DNA of 64,000 bases. Origin: an uncultured Victivallales bacterium (lineage in GTDB: Bacteria; Verrucomicrobiota; Lentisphaeria; Victivallales; UBA1829). Below are positions 26,620 through 36,306 of the stretch, piece by piece (position 1 is the stretch's first letter; each line of letters opens with the position of its first letter). The stretch is taken from positions 1 through 64,000 of the forward strand of contig CALXRL010000074.1 of assembly GCA_944390735.1 (NCBI GenBank), in the 5' to 3' direction. Under the pieces are notes generated by a model. That model did not search any database, was not told where the DNA came from, and saw nothing but the letters and a program-made list of their open reading frames with translations. Both the position numbers and the translations under genes were made by a program.

Positions 26620-27699
26620 ATGGAACCTTCCTCCGGCGGCGCTTCGCGGAAACTTCGGAGCTTTCTGCATTCGCCGCTTCTGAAATTTCTGCTGAAAGCG
26701 GGGATCGCGGCGGCGCTGATCGCCTGGGTGATCGGCGGGGACGGACGCGCCATGCTCCACTCGATCCGCCGGATGAATCCGCTCTGGATGCTCCTCTGCT
26801 TCCTTGCCATCCTGGGACAGACGGCCGGAACGGCTGTGCGATGGAAGTTCCTGATCGCCAAAGAGCTGAATGTCTCCTTTTCCGAGGCGTTTCATCTGAC
26901 GGCGATCGGATTGTTCGCCAATTTGTTCATTCCGGGCGGCGCGGTCGGCGGGGATGTGGTCAAGGCAACCCTTCTGGCTTCGAGGGCCGGAAAGGGAAAA
27001 CGGGTGGAGGCGACCATTTCCATTCTGGTGGACCGCATCGTCGGCATGGCGGGGCTGTTCCTTCTGACGCTGGGACTCCTGCTCGTGTTCCTGCGCCGGA
27101 TTCTGGAACTGCCGCCCGCCGCGGGATTCCTGGTCTTCGTTCTGGCCATGATCTGCGTTGGCGGACTGCTGGCAACCTGTGTGCTTTTTTTTCAGGATTT
27201 CATTTTCCGCTGGGCGCCCGCGGCAAAACTTCTGGCGTTTGCCGACCGCTGGATGCGCGGAGTGCCGGGGGGGATAGTCCGTTCGGTTTCCGCCTACCGG
27301 AGCCGCTGGAGGACCCTTGGCGCCACGACCGTTTTTTCAGCGCTTCTGCTTCATCCTCTCCTGATTCTGGCGATGTTTTTTGCGCTTTACGGGGAGCTGG
27401 GGCATCTGCCGGAGGCGGGGACGACCATGACGGCCGTTGCCTGCGGCAGCGTCGCGGCGGCAGTTCCCGTGACCCCCGGGGGAATCGGAACCCGGGACGC
27501 CGTCATCACGACCCTTCTTTCCGCATGGGGCATGCCGGAGAGTTCCGCCGCAACCGCCATGATCCTTTATACAGCCATGCTTCTGCTGCTTGATCTGCTT
27601 TGCGGCATCGCCTTTTTTCTCCCCGGAGCGCGCGGCAGAGGTCCGGTGGTCCGTTCCGGAGAGGATGGCGGGGAGACCGCTCACTGCCGGAAGAGCTGA
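26620..27699 (+). CDS. Flippase-like membrane protein (LPG synthase TM family)
   Basis: The protein has 359 residues and seven to eight membrane segments. Signatures of the lysylphosphatidylglycerol synthase transmembrane/UPF0104 family are FANLFIPGGAVGGDVVKA (around residue 105) and VPVTPGGIGTRDAV (around 285). Such proteins move or modify lipid-linked substrates across the inner membrane. The start may be GTG 26614, overlapping the DUF190 stop by four bases, or ATG 26620. The pair with DUF190 suggests ligand-controlled lipid transport, which is inference. Confidence 0.82.
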   Translation: MEPSSGGASRKLRSFLHSPLLKFLLKAGIAAALIAWVIGGDGRAMLHSIRRMNPLWMLLCFLAILGQTAGTAVRWKFLIAKELNVSFSEAFHLTAIGLFANLFIPGGAVGGDVVKATLLASRAGKGKRVEATISILVDRIVGMAGLFLLTLGLLLVFLRRILELPPAAGFLVFVLAMICVGGLLATCVLFFQDFIFRWAPAAKLLAFADRWMRGVPGGIVRSVSAYRSRWRTLGATTVFSALLLHPLLILAMFFALYGELGHLPEAGTTMTAVACGSVAAAVPVTPGGIGTRDAVITTLLSAWGMPESSAATAMILYTAMLLLLDLLCGIAFFLPGARGRGPVVRSGEDGGETAHCRKS

Positions 27700-28131
27700 C
27701 GCATCCGCTCTTTCAACGTCGGCGCGTTCCCGCTTTCTTTCCCCGCCGCCGGAAGCGGAAACGGCTCTTCCCCATCGGGCGGGTACGAGAAAAACGCATG
27801 GACGGTGTTCCCGGAAAGCTGCGATGGCTCTCCCTCCCGGAGAGCGCATCGGCTTCCCTTCCGCGAGGCCACTCGGCTCCTCATGGAGTTTGCAGCTTCT
27901 TCTGGAATCGCCTCCCGATGACGCTTCCGACTCCTTTTGCTCCAAGCCTGACGCTCCTCCCCTCTTCCTTTTTTTCCTGTGTCCGGGGCGGGGTTGCTTG
28001 CTTTCGGAGTCGATGATGCTTTCTCCCGCACGACATTTTTCCCGTTCAGACGTTCTTTTCTCCGGTCGTCCGCGGGATCGGAGGAGGGGGATCGAGAGGG
28101 AAAAAATCGGCGATTTCAGCAGTTTCCCCCC
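27700..28131. other. 432 bases with no supported gene
   Basis: Several overlapping frames are open here but none has a good start, homology or convincing composition. The best is a minus-strand frame ending at 27681 with a plausible C-terminus (TLKERMRQLFRQ), but its first two thirds look non-coding and it overlaps the flippase gene, so it may be a decayed gene. An imperfect long hairpin (27813-27833 with 27838-27856) could serve as terminator or processing site for the flippase transcript. Confidence 0.4.
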
Positions 28132-28160
28132 TTGACAAGCATCGGGTTTTATAGTATAAT
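28132..28160 (+). promoter_or_regulatory. Consensus sigma70 promoter of module 2
   Basis: TTGACA (28132-28137), exactly 17 bases, then TATAAT (28155-28160) is a perfect consensus promoter. The segment just downstream (about 28165-28187) has the core dyad ATAA-G-TTAT with further partial symmetry and could be an operator, but the match between half-sites is only moderate. Confidence 0.9.
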
Positions 28161-28208
28161 TAAAGTTGTGTGATAAGTTATACGATAAAAAAGAAAAGCA
28201 AGTGTGAA

Positions 28209-29291
28209 ATGGGGCGGCATAAGAATACGGACGGAACCTTTGTTCCCGCCGGTTTGAAAATCCGGTTTGAAGTGATCAACAAACTGTATCAGTCCCCGGA
28301 AACGTCGGTCAAGATTCCGTCCGCCCGGGAGCTTGCCGCGCAGTTTCACCTTTCTCCTTCCACCGTGACGCTGGAGTTGCAGAAACTGGTTCGGGAGGGA
28401 TATCTGATCGGCCGCCGCGGATCGGGAACGTATACGAATCCGCAAAATGTGCACTTCATTCCCGGATCGGTCAGCCGGAAAGTGGTGGGCATTCTCGTTG
28501 CCGACGGGAAATTGCTGGTGTATGATGCGATTGACTGGGCGGCACAGTCCTGGTGCGGCATGGCGCTCTCTCCCGATGTGGCGCGGCCCCGATTTGTGAC
28601 TCTGCTGACCAGCTCGAAGGAGAATGTCTATGAGGAGCTGAAGACACAGAATCTTTCCGGTCTGATCTGGATTCATCCGCCGCAGGATTCTCTCTGGGTG
28701 ATCCGGAAGCTCCAGAAAGACGGACTGCCGACGGTCGCAGTGAAGTTCAGCGGGGAAGCGGGGATTCCCTCCATTGATTACGCCTTTTTCGACAGCGGAA
28801 GGAAAATCGCCGCTCAGCTTGCGCAGGAGAAGCGGCACCGGATCTTCTATGCTCCGACAAATGACGACGTCTGGGCCCTCCAGCGGGTTGCCGGAATCCG
28901 GGAGTACAGTGCGCATCATCCGGAAGCGGAACTGCAGCTCCGGGTCTTCTCCTCGGTTCAGAACTGTACCGAGGAGCTGGAACAGCAATTTGCCTCCGGT
29001 GAAATTCCCGATGCGTTCTACTGCAATGGCGAATATGTGTTTGTCGTGATGGATCTGATGAAAAAATACGGGATCGACATTCTTGAGCGCTGCCGTCTTT
29101 TCGCCGAGGAGCAGCATGTTCTGCAATCCGGCCGGTTCCACGGGTATGTGATCCGCTATCCTTTCCGCGAAATCGGCGAAAAAGTCGCAGAAATGATGGC
29201 GGCTCTGCTGAAGGATCCGGAACGGAAGTTCCCGGTCTATTCTGCGAATCCCGCTCTGCTTTTCCGGAACGGAACCGGGGTGCCTTCATGA
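28209..29291 (+). CDS. GntR/LacI-type transcriptional regulator, module 2
   Basis: The product has 360 residues from ATG 28209. The upstream in-frame GTG at 28170 lies almost at the expected transcription start, so it is unlikely. Residues about 18-80 form a GntR winged helix (PSARELAAQFHLSPSTVTLE, wing GRRGSGTY). The rest matches the LacI-type sensor fold (VVGILVADGK, SGLIWIHPPQD, IFYAPTNDD, PDAFYCNGEYVFVVMDLMK). Behind a consensus promoter it probably represses itself and the genes after it: isomerase, hydrolase, pseudopilin. Confidence 0.86.
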   Translation: MGRHKNTDGTFVPAGLKIRFEVINKLYQSPETSVKIPSARELAAQFHLSPSTVTLELQKLVREGYLIGRRGSGTYTNPQNVHFIPGSVSRKVVGILVADGKLLVYDAIDWAAQSWCGMALSPDVARPRFVTLLTSSKENVYEELKTQNLSGLIWIHPPQDSLWVIRKLQKDGLPTVAVKFSGEAGIPSIDYAFFDSGRKIAAQLAQEKRHRIFYAPTNDDVWALQRVAGIREYSAHHPEAELQLRVFSSVQNCTEELEQQFASGEIPDAFYCNGEYVFVVMDLMKKYGIDILERCRLFAEEQHVLQSGRFHGYVIRYPFREIGEKVAEMMAALLKDPERKFPVYSANPALLFRNGTGVPS

Positions 29292-29366
29292 TACGAAACG
29301 CGGAAAGAACTGCACATTGTTTCAGTTATAAGACGGTATGTTGAAAAAGAAGGAAAAAGAGTTTTT

Positions 29367-30209
29367 ATGCTGAAATTTTCCATGATGAGTCTCTGTCTTT
29401 CGGAATTTCAGACGTCGGAGGAGGTTGTGAAAACGGCACTCTCCCTGGGGCTGAAGGGAATCGACTGGACCAGTGCGGCGTTTCGCGACGACCCGCCGGA
29501 ATTCCTGAACAGGATCTCGACGGATGCCGGACTGAAGGTCGTCTGCTACATTCCGTTCCTGACGAAACTTTCCCGGGGGGAGGGCGGAGGAGAGGATGAG
29601 CTGAAATGGGAGCTGGACCGTGCGGTCGGGGTCGGGTCCGACAAGGTGCTCGTTCCCACCATGCCGATTCCCGGGCTCCGGGACCTCGGAGAGATCCGGA
29701 AGCGCTGGATGGAGGTCCTGAACCGGACTGCCGCAGAGTGCGCGGAAAGAAATCTGATTCCGACCATTGAGAACTTTCCGGGGGAATACAGTCCCGTTGT
29801 GACGGCGGAGGATTTCCTTGCGTTTCAGCGTCAGATTCCTTCGCTTCGTCTGACCTTCGACGCGGGAAACGCATTCACCGGAGAGGATCCCGTGGAGTCG
29901 TTCCGCAGGACGTTTGAGTTTATTGTCCATATGCACTTCAAGGATTTTCATGTGCGTGCCGCCTCCGCTCCGGGGTTCTGGCGCGGACGGGACGGCCGGT
30001 GGTATCGGCCGGCTCTGATCGGCGAAGGCGCAATCGACCATTCCCGTATGCTCCGCGCCGTTCTGGAAAGCGGCTATTCGGGATGGGGAAATATCGAATA
30101 TGAGGCGTCGGATCTTCCCAGGGAAACGGGCATCCGGCGCGCGTGTGCTTCTCTCCGGCAGATTGTATCGCAAATTCAACCTATGGAACAGGAAAGGGGT
30201 TCAATATGA
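29367..30209 (+). CDS. Sugar phosphate isomerase/epimerase-like TIM barrel
   Basis: This 280-residue protein of the xylose isomerase-like (AP endonuclease 2) superfamily has probable metal-binding residues in PTIENFPGEY, LTFDAGNAFT, HMHFKDFHV and GNIEYEAS. These families isomerise or epimerise sugars or inositols using a divalent cation. There is no signal peptide, so it is cytoplasmic. It overlaps the following hydrolase gene by ATGA, implying linked expression; it likely processes the sugar released by that enzyme. Confidence 0.78.
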   Translation: MLKFSMMSLCLSEFQTSEEVVKTALSLGLKGIDWTSAAFRDDPPEFLNRISTDAGLKVVCYIPFLTKLSRGEGGGEDELKWELDRAVGVGSDKVLVPTMPIPGLRDLGEIRKRWMEVLNRTAAECAERNLIPTIENFPGEYSPVVTAEDFLAFQRQIPSLRLTFDAGNAFTGEDPVESFRRTFEFIVHMHFKDFHVRAASAPGFWRGRDGRWYRPALIGEGAIDHSRMLRAVLESGYSGWGNIEYEASDLPRETGIRRACASLRQIVSQIQPMEQERGSI

Positions 30210-33200
30210 AACAAACACTGGCTCTGCTGCTTCTGCTGCTGACCACCGGGGGGCTTCTCCGTGCGGAACAGATCCCGCTGGCATCGGAATCTGGGCTCAA
30301 AACATGGAAAAAGACGATTCAGGGCGTCACGCTGGAAAAAGGGTTCGTGAAAATCGAGCCGACCGCGGAGGATCTGGTCAAGGGAAAAGGGCTTCTGGGG
30401 ATCTGGCGTCCTGTCGTCCTGAAAAAATACGCCGGAAAGGATGTCATCCTTTCCACGGACATGATGCTGAAAGGCCTCTCCGTTCTGCGGGCTGAAAAAT
30501 ACAGCGGAAGCAAGTTCATGATCCACTACCGGAAGGACGGGAAAGTCATTTACCGGGGCATGGCGGATCGTCTGGGCAGCGCTCCCTGGAAAACGTATGA
30601 ATTCCGCTTCAAGGTTCCCGCCGACGGCCGGTTCAATGTCTCCCTGGGGATGCAGGCGAAGGGGATGATCTGCTTCCGGAATCTGAGAATTCGTCCGGCG
30701 GAAGTCTTTGCCGATTTTTCCTCCTCCGCCAATATGGGATTCGCCGATTCCAAAGAGAAGGACGGCAAGGGCGGATGGTCCGATCAGGGACCCGACAACG
30801 ACGCCTCCGGATTCGATTTCCGGAAGTCGTCCTACTCCGGCGTTCCCTTCCATGTGACGGATCCGGCGAAAAACAACGGGAAATCGGTTCTTACGTTCGG
30901 CTCGGTGAATTTCCCGAAAGGGCTGAAAACGGTTCGGATTCCGGTCTCCGCCGATGAGATGAAAATGCTCTATCTGCTTCATACCGCCTGCTGGGCTCCG
31001 ACGAAGGGGGACGCGGGAACGATCACACTGAAAGGAAGCAAAGGCGAACAGAAGATTCCGGTCCGCTTCAAAGTCGATCTCGGTGACCAGTGGAATCCGA
31101 CCACACTTCGGAACGGACTGGTCGGCGCGGTCTGGAGCAACCGTACCGGCGGAAGCAACGGACTGTATGTCAGCCGCTTCCCCGTGAAAGCGGATCTCGG
31201 AACGATCCGGGAGATTCAGCTGGAGGGGGGATCGACCGGCGCGGTCTGGATCGTGGCCGGAATCACACTCTCCGGAACCGACTTTCCGCGTCCGAAAACA
31301 GAAAAGTTCGTGGTGCGTGCCGGAGACCGTTTCCGTGCGCTGAAGCGTCCGCCGACTCCGCAGATCCTCCCCGGCTCCGCGCTGGATTTCTCGGAACTCA
31401 ACACGGGAAAAATCGAACGGATCATCATCAACCGTCATGGGCGTCTCGCCAAGGAAAGCGCTCCGGAAGAACCCTTCCGCTTCTTCGCCGTGGAGGTCAG
31501 CACCAGTCAGAAGGATCATTACGTGAACCATGACGATGGAAAACGGAAGCTCAATGCCCGCGCCTTCTGGAAGGACAAGAACCGGATCAGCGCACTGGTC
31601 CGCGAGATCCGCCGCCACGGCTGCAACATGGTGCGGCTCCACAGCATGGATATGGTGACGGTGACCGACGGCGTCGCAACGCTGAACCCGGGAAAAATCG
31701 ACCTCTGGGACTGGTGTGTCGCCGAATGCAAAAAGAACGGAATTTATATTCAGATCGACACCATGCATGTGCAGGGCTTTTCCAAATTCAACCAGTGGAT
31801 GCGGGAGGGCAGGGCGCGCAACGCCAAATTCCAGCTTCTCTTCAGCAAGGCAATGCGTGACGAATACCGGATCGGCATGAAGGCGTTTCTGGATCATGTC
31901 AATCCCTACACGAAAACCGCCCTGCGCGACGATCCCGTCCTTGCGGTTCTGAACTACTGCAACGAACAGGAATTTGCCTTCATCTCCACCGAATTCCCGT
32001 GGGATGCCGCGCTCCCGGAATGGCGCAAGTTTGTTGGCGAGCCGAACGCTCCGATGTTCACACGCAAAGAGTGGGTCACCAAAAATGAAAAAGGCAAAAA
32101 GATCAATGCGTTCATCACCATGAAATGGCGCGAAATGCTCGCGTGGTACCGGAAAACGATTCATCAGGAGATCGGCTACAAAGGACTTGCGAATCTCTGG
32201 GAGATGACCAGCTCCATGCACTACAATGTTCTCCGGAATGATCTGGACTATGTGATGATGCACGCCTATCACGCCCATGCGATTGATTCCAAAGTGCAGT
32301 CGCAGGGCAGCGACATCGGCGGAGGACTGAAACAGCTCCGGACCCTGCTCGATGCCCGCATTGCCGGACGCCCCTTCCTTGTGAACGAATATGCCTCCGT
32401 CTACTGGAACCGCTACCGTTATGAGGAGCCGTTCGCGGTCAGTGCCTACGCCTCCTTCCAAGGATTCGACATGCTTCTCCGCCACGGTTCGCCGATTCAT
32501 GTGGTCAACGGCGAACGCATTTTCCCGTGGATCATGTTCCACGATCCGATCTGCAAGGCGTCGCTGGTGCAGACCGCGCTGCTGTATGGTCGGGGCGATG
32601 TTCAGGAGGGAAAACGCGGCGTCCGGCTGACCTTCTCTGAAAAAGCGGTTTCCGACAACATGATCTGGAACGATGCGCTGAACTCCATGCAGTCGCGTCT
32701 CTCTCTGATTGCGAAGTTCGGACTGGAGCAGACCGATCCGGCGCCGACGCTCCGGCCTCCGGCTCCGGCGGATGATCTGCGCATTCCGCTGCTCGGCGGT
32801 GCGCAGGTCGTTGAAAACACGCAGGGATTTGCCTCCTCGCTGGAATCGGGAACGGGAAGTTTCAGTCTCGCCGATCAGATCACGGTTCTTCGCAACAAGG
32901 GAATCATCGACCGCGCAAACCGCAGCGACGGCGCCTATGTGTTTGAAAATTCGACCCGGGAACTGTATGTCGATTCCGTCCGGAACTATATGAGTGTGAA
33001 TACGCCCCGTTTCCAGGGAGTCTGCGGGGAGGTGACGGCAAAGGCCGCACTCCGGGATGTCTCCATTGAACTCCTGAAAACCAGAGGCGTTGTCAGCGTG
33101 GCATCCCTCCGGAAGGGAAAGCCGATCGCCGAATCCGACCGTCTGCTCCTGGTCTATGCCACCAATGCCCTCTGCAATAACATGGCCTTCGAAAACGACT

Positions 33201-33436
33201 CCATGATGAAGGTCCTCTACTACGGGGAAAATCCGACCATGATCGAAACCGGCCGTTTCCGGGTGACGATCCGGAATCGGAATGCGGGAAAACTGAAGCT
33301 CTATCCGCTGCTGATGAACGGAAAACGCTGCGCGCCCGTCAAGCCGCTTTCCGTCGGGAACGGAACGCTGACTGCTGAAATCGACACTGCGAAGCTCCCG
33401 GAGGGACCCGCCCTCTTCTTCGAACTTGCGGAATAA
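30206..33436 (+). CDS. Secreted clan GH-A-like glycoside hydrolase, module 2
   Basis: The protein has 1076 residues with a signal peptide ([20 protein letters not shown]). Two N-terminal beta-sandwich regions (about 25-165 and 175-395) precede a barrel. [11 protein letters not shown] is the typical GH5-like strand 2; LNYCNEQEF gives candidate acid/base Glu587 and [10 protein letters not shown] candidate nucleophile Glu728. This fits a retaining clan GH-A enzyme related to GH5. The C-terminal 250 residues are beta-rich. ATG 30206 overlaps the isomerase stop. Confidence 0.72.
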   Translation: MKQTLALLLLLLTTGGLLRAEQIPLASESGLKTWKKTIQGVTLEKGFVKIEPTAEDLVKGKGLLGIWRPVVLKKYAGKDVILSTDMMLKGLSVLRAEKYSGSKFMIHYRKDGKVIYRGMADRLGSAPWKTYEFRFKVPADGRFNVSLGMQAKGMICFRNLRIRPAEVFADFSSSANMGFADSKEKDGKGGWSDQGPDNDASGFDFRKSSYSGVPFHVTDPAKNNGKSVLTFGSVNFPKGLKTVRIPVSADEMKMLYLLHTACWAPTKGDAGTITLKGSKGEQKIPVRFKVDLGDQWNPTTLRNGLVGAVWSNRTGGSNGLYVSRFPVKADLGTIREIQLEGGSTGAVWIVAGITLSGTDFPRPKTEKFVVRAGDRFRALKRPPTPQILPGSALDFSELNTGKIERIIINRHGRLAKESAPEEPFRFFAVEVSTSQKDHYVNHDDGKRKLNARAFWKDKNRISALVREIRRHGCNMVRLHSMDMVTVTDGVATLNPGKIDLWDWCVAECKKNGIYIQIDTMHVQGFSKFNQWMREGRARNAKFQLLFSKAMRDEYRIGMKAFLDHVNPYTKTALRDDPVLAVLNYCNEQEFAFISTEFPWDAALPEWRKFVGEPNAPMFTRKEWVTKNEKGKKINAFITMKWREMLAWYRKTIHQEIGYKGLANLWEMTSSMHYNVLRNDLDYVMMHAYHAHAIDSKVQSQGSDIGGGLKQLRTLLDARIAGRPFLVNEYASVYWNRYRYEEPFAVSAYASFQGFDMLLRHGSPIHVVNGERIFPWIMFHDPICKASLVQTALLYGRGDVQEGKRGVRLTFSEKAVSDNMIWNDALNSMQSRLSLIAKFGLEQTDPAPTLRPPAPADDLRIPLLGGAQVVENTQGFASSLESGTGSFSLADQITVLRNKGIIDRANRSDGAYVFENSTRELYVDSVRNYMSVNTPRFQGVCGEVTAKAALRDVSIELLKTRGVVSVASLRKGKPIAESDRLLLVYATNALCNNMAFENDSMMKVLYYGENPTMIETGRFRVTIRNRNAGKLKLYPLLMNGKRCAPVKPLSVGNGTLTAEIDTAKLPEGPALFFELAE

Positions 33437-33461
33437 TCCTAAACAGGAAAGGAATGAAAAT

Positions 33462-34289
33462 ATGAACACTTCAGAGTTGTTTTCCGAGACGCACTGCCGC
33501 GTCAGATCCCACATGCGTGCTGCCGGTTTTACCTTGATAGAACTGCTGATCACGATCGCCATCATCGCCATCCTTGCTTCGATGCTGCTTCCCGCGCTGA
33601 ACGCGGCCAGGGAGAAGTCGTACAAGATCTCCTGTAACAGCAATCTCCGTCAGCTCGGATTCGCCATGATGAACTATACCGGCGACAACGACGACTACTA
33701 TCCGCGGGCCCGTGCATCCGCCGATACCGGCTATGGCTGGTGGCCGAAATATTTTATTGCCTCGGCGAAATACATAACCTACAAGGGACTCCTCTGTCCC
33801 GTTGCCAAAAATGCGATGGGAAGTTACTGGCGTTCCATGTGGGAAAAAGGAAAAATCATTGATTCCAATGCATGGCAGTTTGCCAATTATGGAATCAATT
33901 ATCGTGAATTCGGGGATGATGCCGATGCGGTCGGTGCATCCAAAACCAGGGCGAGCGAAGTGAAACGTCCGGCAAGTTTCATTGTTGCCACGGAAGGCGG
34001 GAACGGGGATGGGGCCGGTTCCTTTGGAACCGTGGTGACTCCCTATATGAGAGTCGACAATTGTTCAAACTGGGGATGGAACACCGTCTATCCGCGCCAT
34101 CAGAAGGACGTGAATGTTCTCTGGGGCGACGGACATACCACTTCCGTCACCGGCTACGGTCTGACGACCGAGGAGGTCGCCAAGTATCTGACCGGCGCGA
34201 ACGGTCCGCTCAAAGGGGCCGGCTATGTCGACAACTGCTGGACCTGGGATGGAAAAAACAGAAGCTGGGGATCCTGGAAGCGTCCCTGA
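33462..34289 (+). CDS. Pseudopilin-like protein (H-x9-DG type), module 2
   Basis: The product has 275 residues. A longer leader (22 residues) ends in the canonical [20 protein letters not shown] prepilin peptidase site and helix; this is the only one of the four pseudopilins here with Gly at -1. The C-terminal part has [14 protein letters not shown], the H-x(9)-DG motif. The ATG at 33462 is supported by AGGAAAGGA. Located 25 bases after the hydrolase gene, it is the last gene of module 2. Confidence 0.87.
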   Translation: MNTSELFSETHCRVRSHMRAAGFTLIELLITIAIIAILASMLLPALNAAREKSYKISCNSNLRQLGFAMMNYTGDNDDYYPRARASADTGYGWWPKYFIASAKYITYKGLLCPVAKNAMGSYWRSMWEKGKIIDSNAWQFANYGINYREFGDDADAVGASKTRASEVKRPASFIVATEGGNGDGAGSFGTVVTPYMRVDNCSNWGWNTVYPRHQKDVNVLWGDGHTTSVTGYGLTTEEVAKYLTGANGPLKGAGYVDNCWTWDGKNRSWGSWKRP

Positions 34290-34343
34290 TTCTTCCCGTT
34301 TCCGGAGGAAAGAACGAAACCGGATTTTTCCCGTTGTTCCTTC

Positions 34344-34371
34344 TTGACAATCCTTAAAATGGGGATATTGT
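34344..34371 (+). promoter_or_regulatory. Promoter of dsbD
   Basis: TTGACA (34344-34349), a 16-base spacer and TATTGT (34366-34371) lie 32 bases before the dsbD start. Confidence 0.7.
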
Positions 34372-34403
34372 CCATTTCAAACGGAACAAACGGAGAATGA
34401 TTC

Positions 34404-35951
34404 GTGAAAAAAATTCTGATCTTGAGTGTCTTGTTCGGACTGATGCTCCTGGCGGGACTTTCCGCCGGGGCGTCGGAGCAGCCGTTTGAATGGTTCTGGA
34501 ACCTTGCGGACAACCGTCTGGAGATTGTCCTTTCCGCTCCGAAGGACGCGTATGTCTACGAGAACATGACGGAAGTCAGACTGGAACACGGCGGAAAGAC
34601 TCTGCGTGCGGAAAAAACGCCGCTCCCCGTGGAAAAGGAGGATCCGCTGATGGGACGAACCCGGGTCTACGCGGGACGGAACGTCTGGGCCTTTTCCCTG
34701 AAAACGGAGGATCTTCCCTTTCTTCTTTCCGTCGCCTGGCAGGGATGCGGAGCAGGGGAGAAGGGTTCCGCGCCCGTCTGCTATCTTCCGACGGATCTGA
34801 AAAAGGAGTTTCAAACTCTCGCAGATTCTTCCGGAATCCTGTACGGGAATCAGGCGGAGAAACCGGCCCGGAAGACGGATACGGCCTGTTCCGGCCCGGA
34901 ATTCCGGATCGAACGGACCGCGTATGGATATCTCGGCAAAGGGGATTTTCTGGCATTTCTGAAAAGGAATCATTCGGCGCTCTCGTTTGCCGGAAAGGGA
35001 ATTTTCCTTGTGGTGCTTCTGACGCTTCTCGGAGGAATGGCTCTGAATCTGACGCCCTGCGTCCTGCCGATGATCCCGATTAATCTGGCGATCATCGGAG
35101 CGGATACGTCGGACCGGAAAAAAGCCGTTCTCCGGGGGTGCGTGTATGCGGCGGGAATCGCGGTTGCGTATGGAATTGTCGGGGTGGTCGCGGTCCTTGG
35201 AGGAGCCACGTTCGGTGCGCTGGACTCCCTCTGGTACTTCAATCTGGGAGTCGCGGTGGTGTTCGTCCTGCTTGGACTGTCCATGTTCGATCTGTTTTCC
35301 ATTGATCTTTCCCGGTACGGATCCCATGTGAAGACCCCGTCCACGGCGCGGCTTGCGGGGGTGTTTCTGCTGGGCGCGATTTCGGCGCTTCTGGCGGGAG
35401 CATGCGTGGCTCCGGTGGTGATCGCGGTGCTGATTCATTCGGCGGGCCTCTATTCCTCCGGCAATCCGTTCGGACTGCTTCTTCCGTTTCTGCTGGGGCT
35501 GGGAATGGGGCTTCCCTGGCCGCTGATCGCGGCGGGAATCGCGGTCGCGCCCCGGCCGGGAAAATGGATGGTCAAGGTCAAATACGCGTTCGGCGTGCTG
35601 ATTGTGCTGATCGGAATCTATTACGGATGGCTGGGCGTGCGGCTCCTGACGGCGTCGGAGACTCCGGAAGCCGGATCGGCAGTGCAGACCGGAGTCTCCA
35701 TCGACCGCGCGTTCGCGGAGGCGGCAAAGGACGGGAAACCGGTCCTCATCGACTTCTGGGCGCAGTGGTGCAAAAACTGCAAGGCGATGGATCTCGGCCC
35801 CCTGAGGGATCCGGAGGTTGCGGAGGCGCTGAAACAGTTCCATTTTGTCAAATTCGATGCCACCGCCGTTTCCGATCCGAAGGTCCGGGCGGTCATGGAG
35901 AAGTTCCGCGTGACAGGACTGCCGACGTACATCATCGCCGTGCCCAGATGA
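34404..35951 (+). CDS. dsbD: Thiol:disulfide interchange protein DsbD
   Basis: The protein has 515 residues with all three DsbD parts. After the signal peptide, the N-terminal immunoglobulin-like domain carries the Cys115/Cys126 pair (QGCGAGEKGSAPVCYLP). Eight membrane segments follow with the redox Cys219 (NLTPCVLPMIP) and Cys334 (GACVAPV). The C-terminal thioredoxin domain has Cys456-x-x-Cys459 (WAQWCKNCK). It carries electrons from cytoplasmic thioredoxin to periplasmic disulfide isomerases. The gene is monocistronic. Confidence 0.93.
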   Translation: MKKILILSVLFGLMLLAGLSAGASEQPFEWFWNLADNRLEIVLSAPKDAYVYENMTEVRLEHGGKTLRAEKTPLPVEKEDPLMGRTRVYAGRNVWAFSLKTEDLPFLLSVAWQGCGAGEKGSAPVCYLPTDLKKEFQTLADSSGILYGNQAEKPARKTDTACSGPEFRIERTAYGYLGKGDFLAFLKRNHSALSFAGKGIFLVVLLTLLGGMALNLTPCVLPMIPINLAIIGADTSDRKKAVLRGCVYAAGIAVAYGIVGVVAVLGGATFGALDSLWYFNLGVAVVFVLLGLSMFDLFSIDLSRYGSHVKTPSTARLAGVFLLGAISALLAGACVAPVVIAVLIHSAGLYSSGNPFGLLLPFLLGLGMGLPWPLIAAGIAVAPRPGKWMVKVKYAFGVLIVLIGIYYGWLGVRLLTASETPEAGSAVQTGVSIDRAFAEAAKDGKPVLIDFWAQWCKNCKAMDLGPLRDPEVAEALKQFHFVKFDATAVSDPKVRAVMEKFRVTGLPTYIIAVPR

Positions 35952-35952
35952 C

Positions 35953-35972
35953 GGGGAAAAGCACATTTCCCC
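35953..35972 (+). terminator. Short hairpin directly after dsbD
   Basis: GGGGAAA (35953-35959) pairs with TTTCCCC (35966-35972), starting one base after the dsbD stop. The T-run is weak. Further GC-rich hairpin sequence (36009-36042) and T8 (36056-36063) follow before the next promoter; together they probably terminate transcription. Confidence 0.5.
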
Positions 35973-36072
35973 TCCGTTTTCCGGCGCTTTGACGCCTCTG
36001 CCTCCTTTGCGGGAACGGGACTTTTTTCGATCCCGTCTCCCGCGTCTGCCGGATCTTTTTTTTCGAAAGAAC

Positions 36073-36100
36073 TTTAAAAAACGGAAAAATGGAGTATAGT
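36073..36100 (+). promoter_or_regulatory. Promoter of the acetolactate synthase operon
   Basis: TTTAAA (36073-36078) with a 16-base spacer and TATAGT (36095-36100). The -10 is good, the -35 poor. It leaves a leader of about 200 bases before the ATG at 36307. Confidence 0.55.
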
Positions 36101-36127
36101 AAAAGATTAAAGCAAACGGTGAACACA

Positions 36128-36205
36128 ATGTCTGAAACGTTCCGAACTTATATTTTGATTGAAGAAGTCTCTGTTATCAGCCCGGTCGCTTCCATTTCTC
36201 AGTAA
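36128..36205 (+). CDS. Candidate branched-chain amino acid leader peptide
   Basis: This is a 25-codon open frame with GGTGA six bases before the ATG, about 20 bases after the predicted transcription start. Six of residues 9-17 are Ile, Leu or Val (ILIEEVSVI). It stops before a strong hairpin and lies 101 bases upstream of an acetolactate synthase gene. The arrangement resembles ilv attenuation leaders, though the run is shorter than in E. coli and no typical poly-T terminator follows. Confidence 0.4.
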   Translation: MSETFRTYILIEEVSVISPVASISQ

Positions 36206-36216
36206 TGCGGCCGGGC
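36180..36216 (+). promoter_or_regulatory. Leader hairpin upstream of the acetolactate synthase gene
   Basis: GCCCGGTCGC (36180-36189) pairs over ten positions (one G-U) with GCGGCCGGGC (36207-36216). The 3' end of the leader peptide frame runs through its 5' arm and loop, so translation would disrupt it. There is no T-run after it. Confidence 0.5.
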
Positions 36217-36306
36217 GGACATTCTGCTGCGTATTCCTTATTGCAGTGCTCTGAGATCCCTTGTTTATTTCGATGAAAACAGAAACTGGAATGAAAGTAT
36301 AGAATC

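Noticed and set aside
28170..28208. GTG at 28170 as start of the module 2 regulator
   Set aside because: It lies about ten bases after the -10, at or next to the expected transcription start, and adds a Lys-rich stretch not needed by the GntR domain; ATG 28209 is preferred.
30176..33643. Minus-strand open frame of 1155 codons opposite the module 2 hydrolase
   Set aside because: Same reason: shadow of a genuine plus-strand gene that has a signal peptide and catalytic motifs, and it also runs through the pseudopilin start.
34290..34340. Terminator after the module 2 pseudopilin
   Set aside because: CCGTTTC and GAAACCGG can pair only with a bulge, and the T-run is short; too weak to list as a feature.
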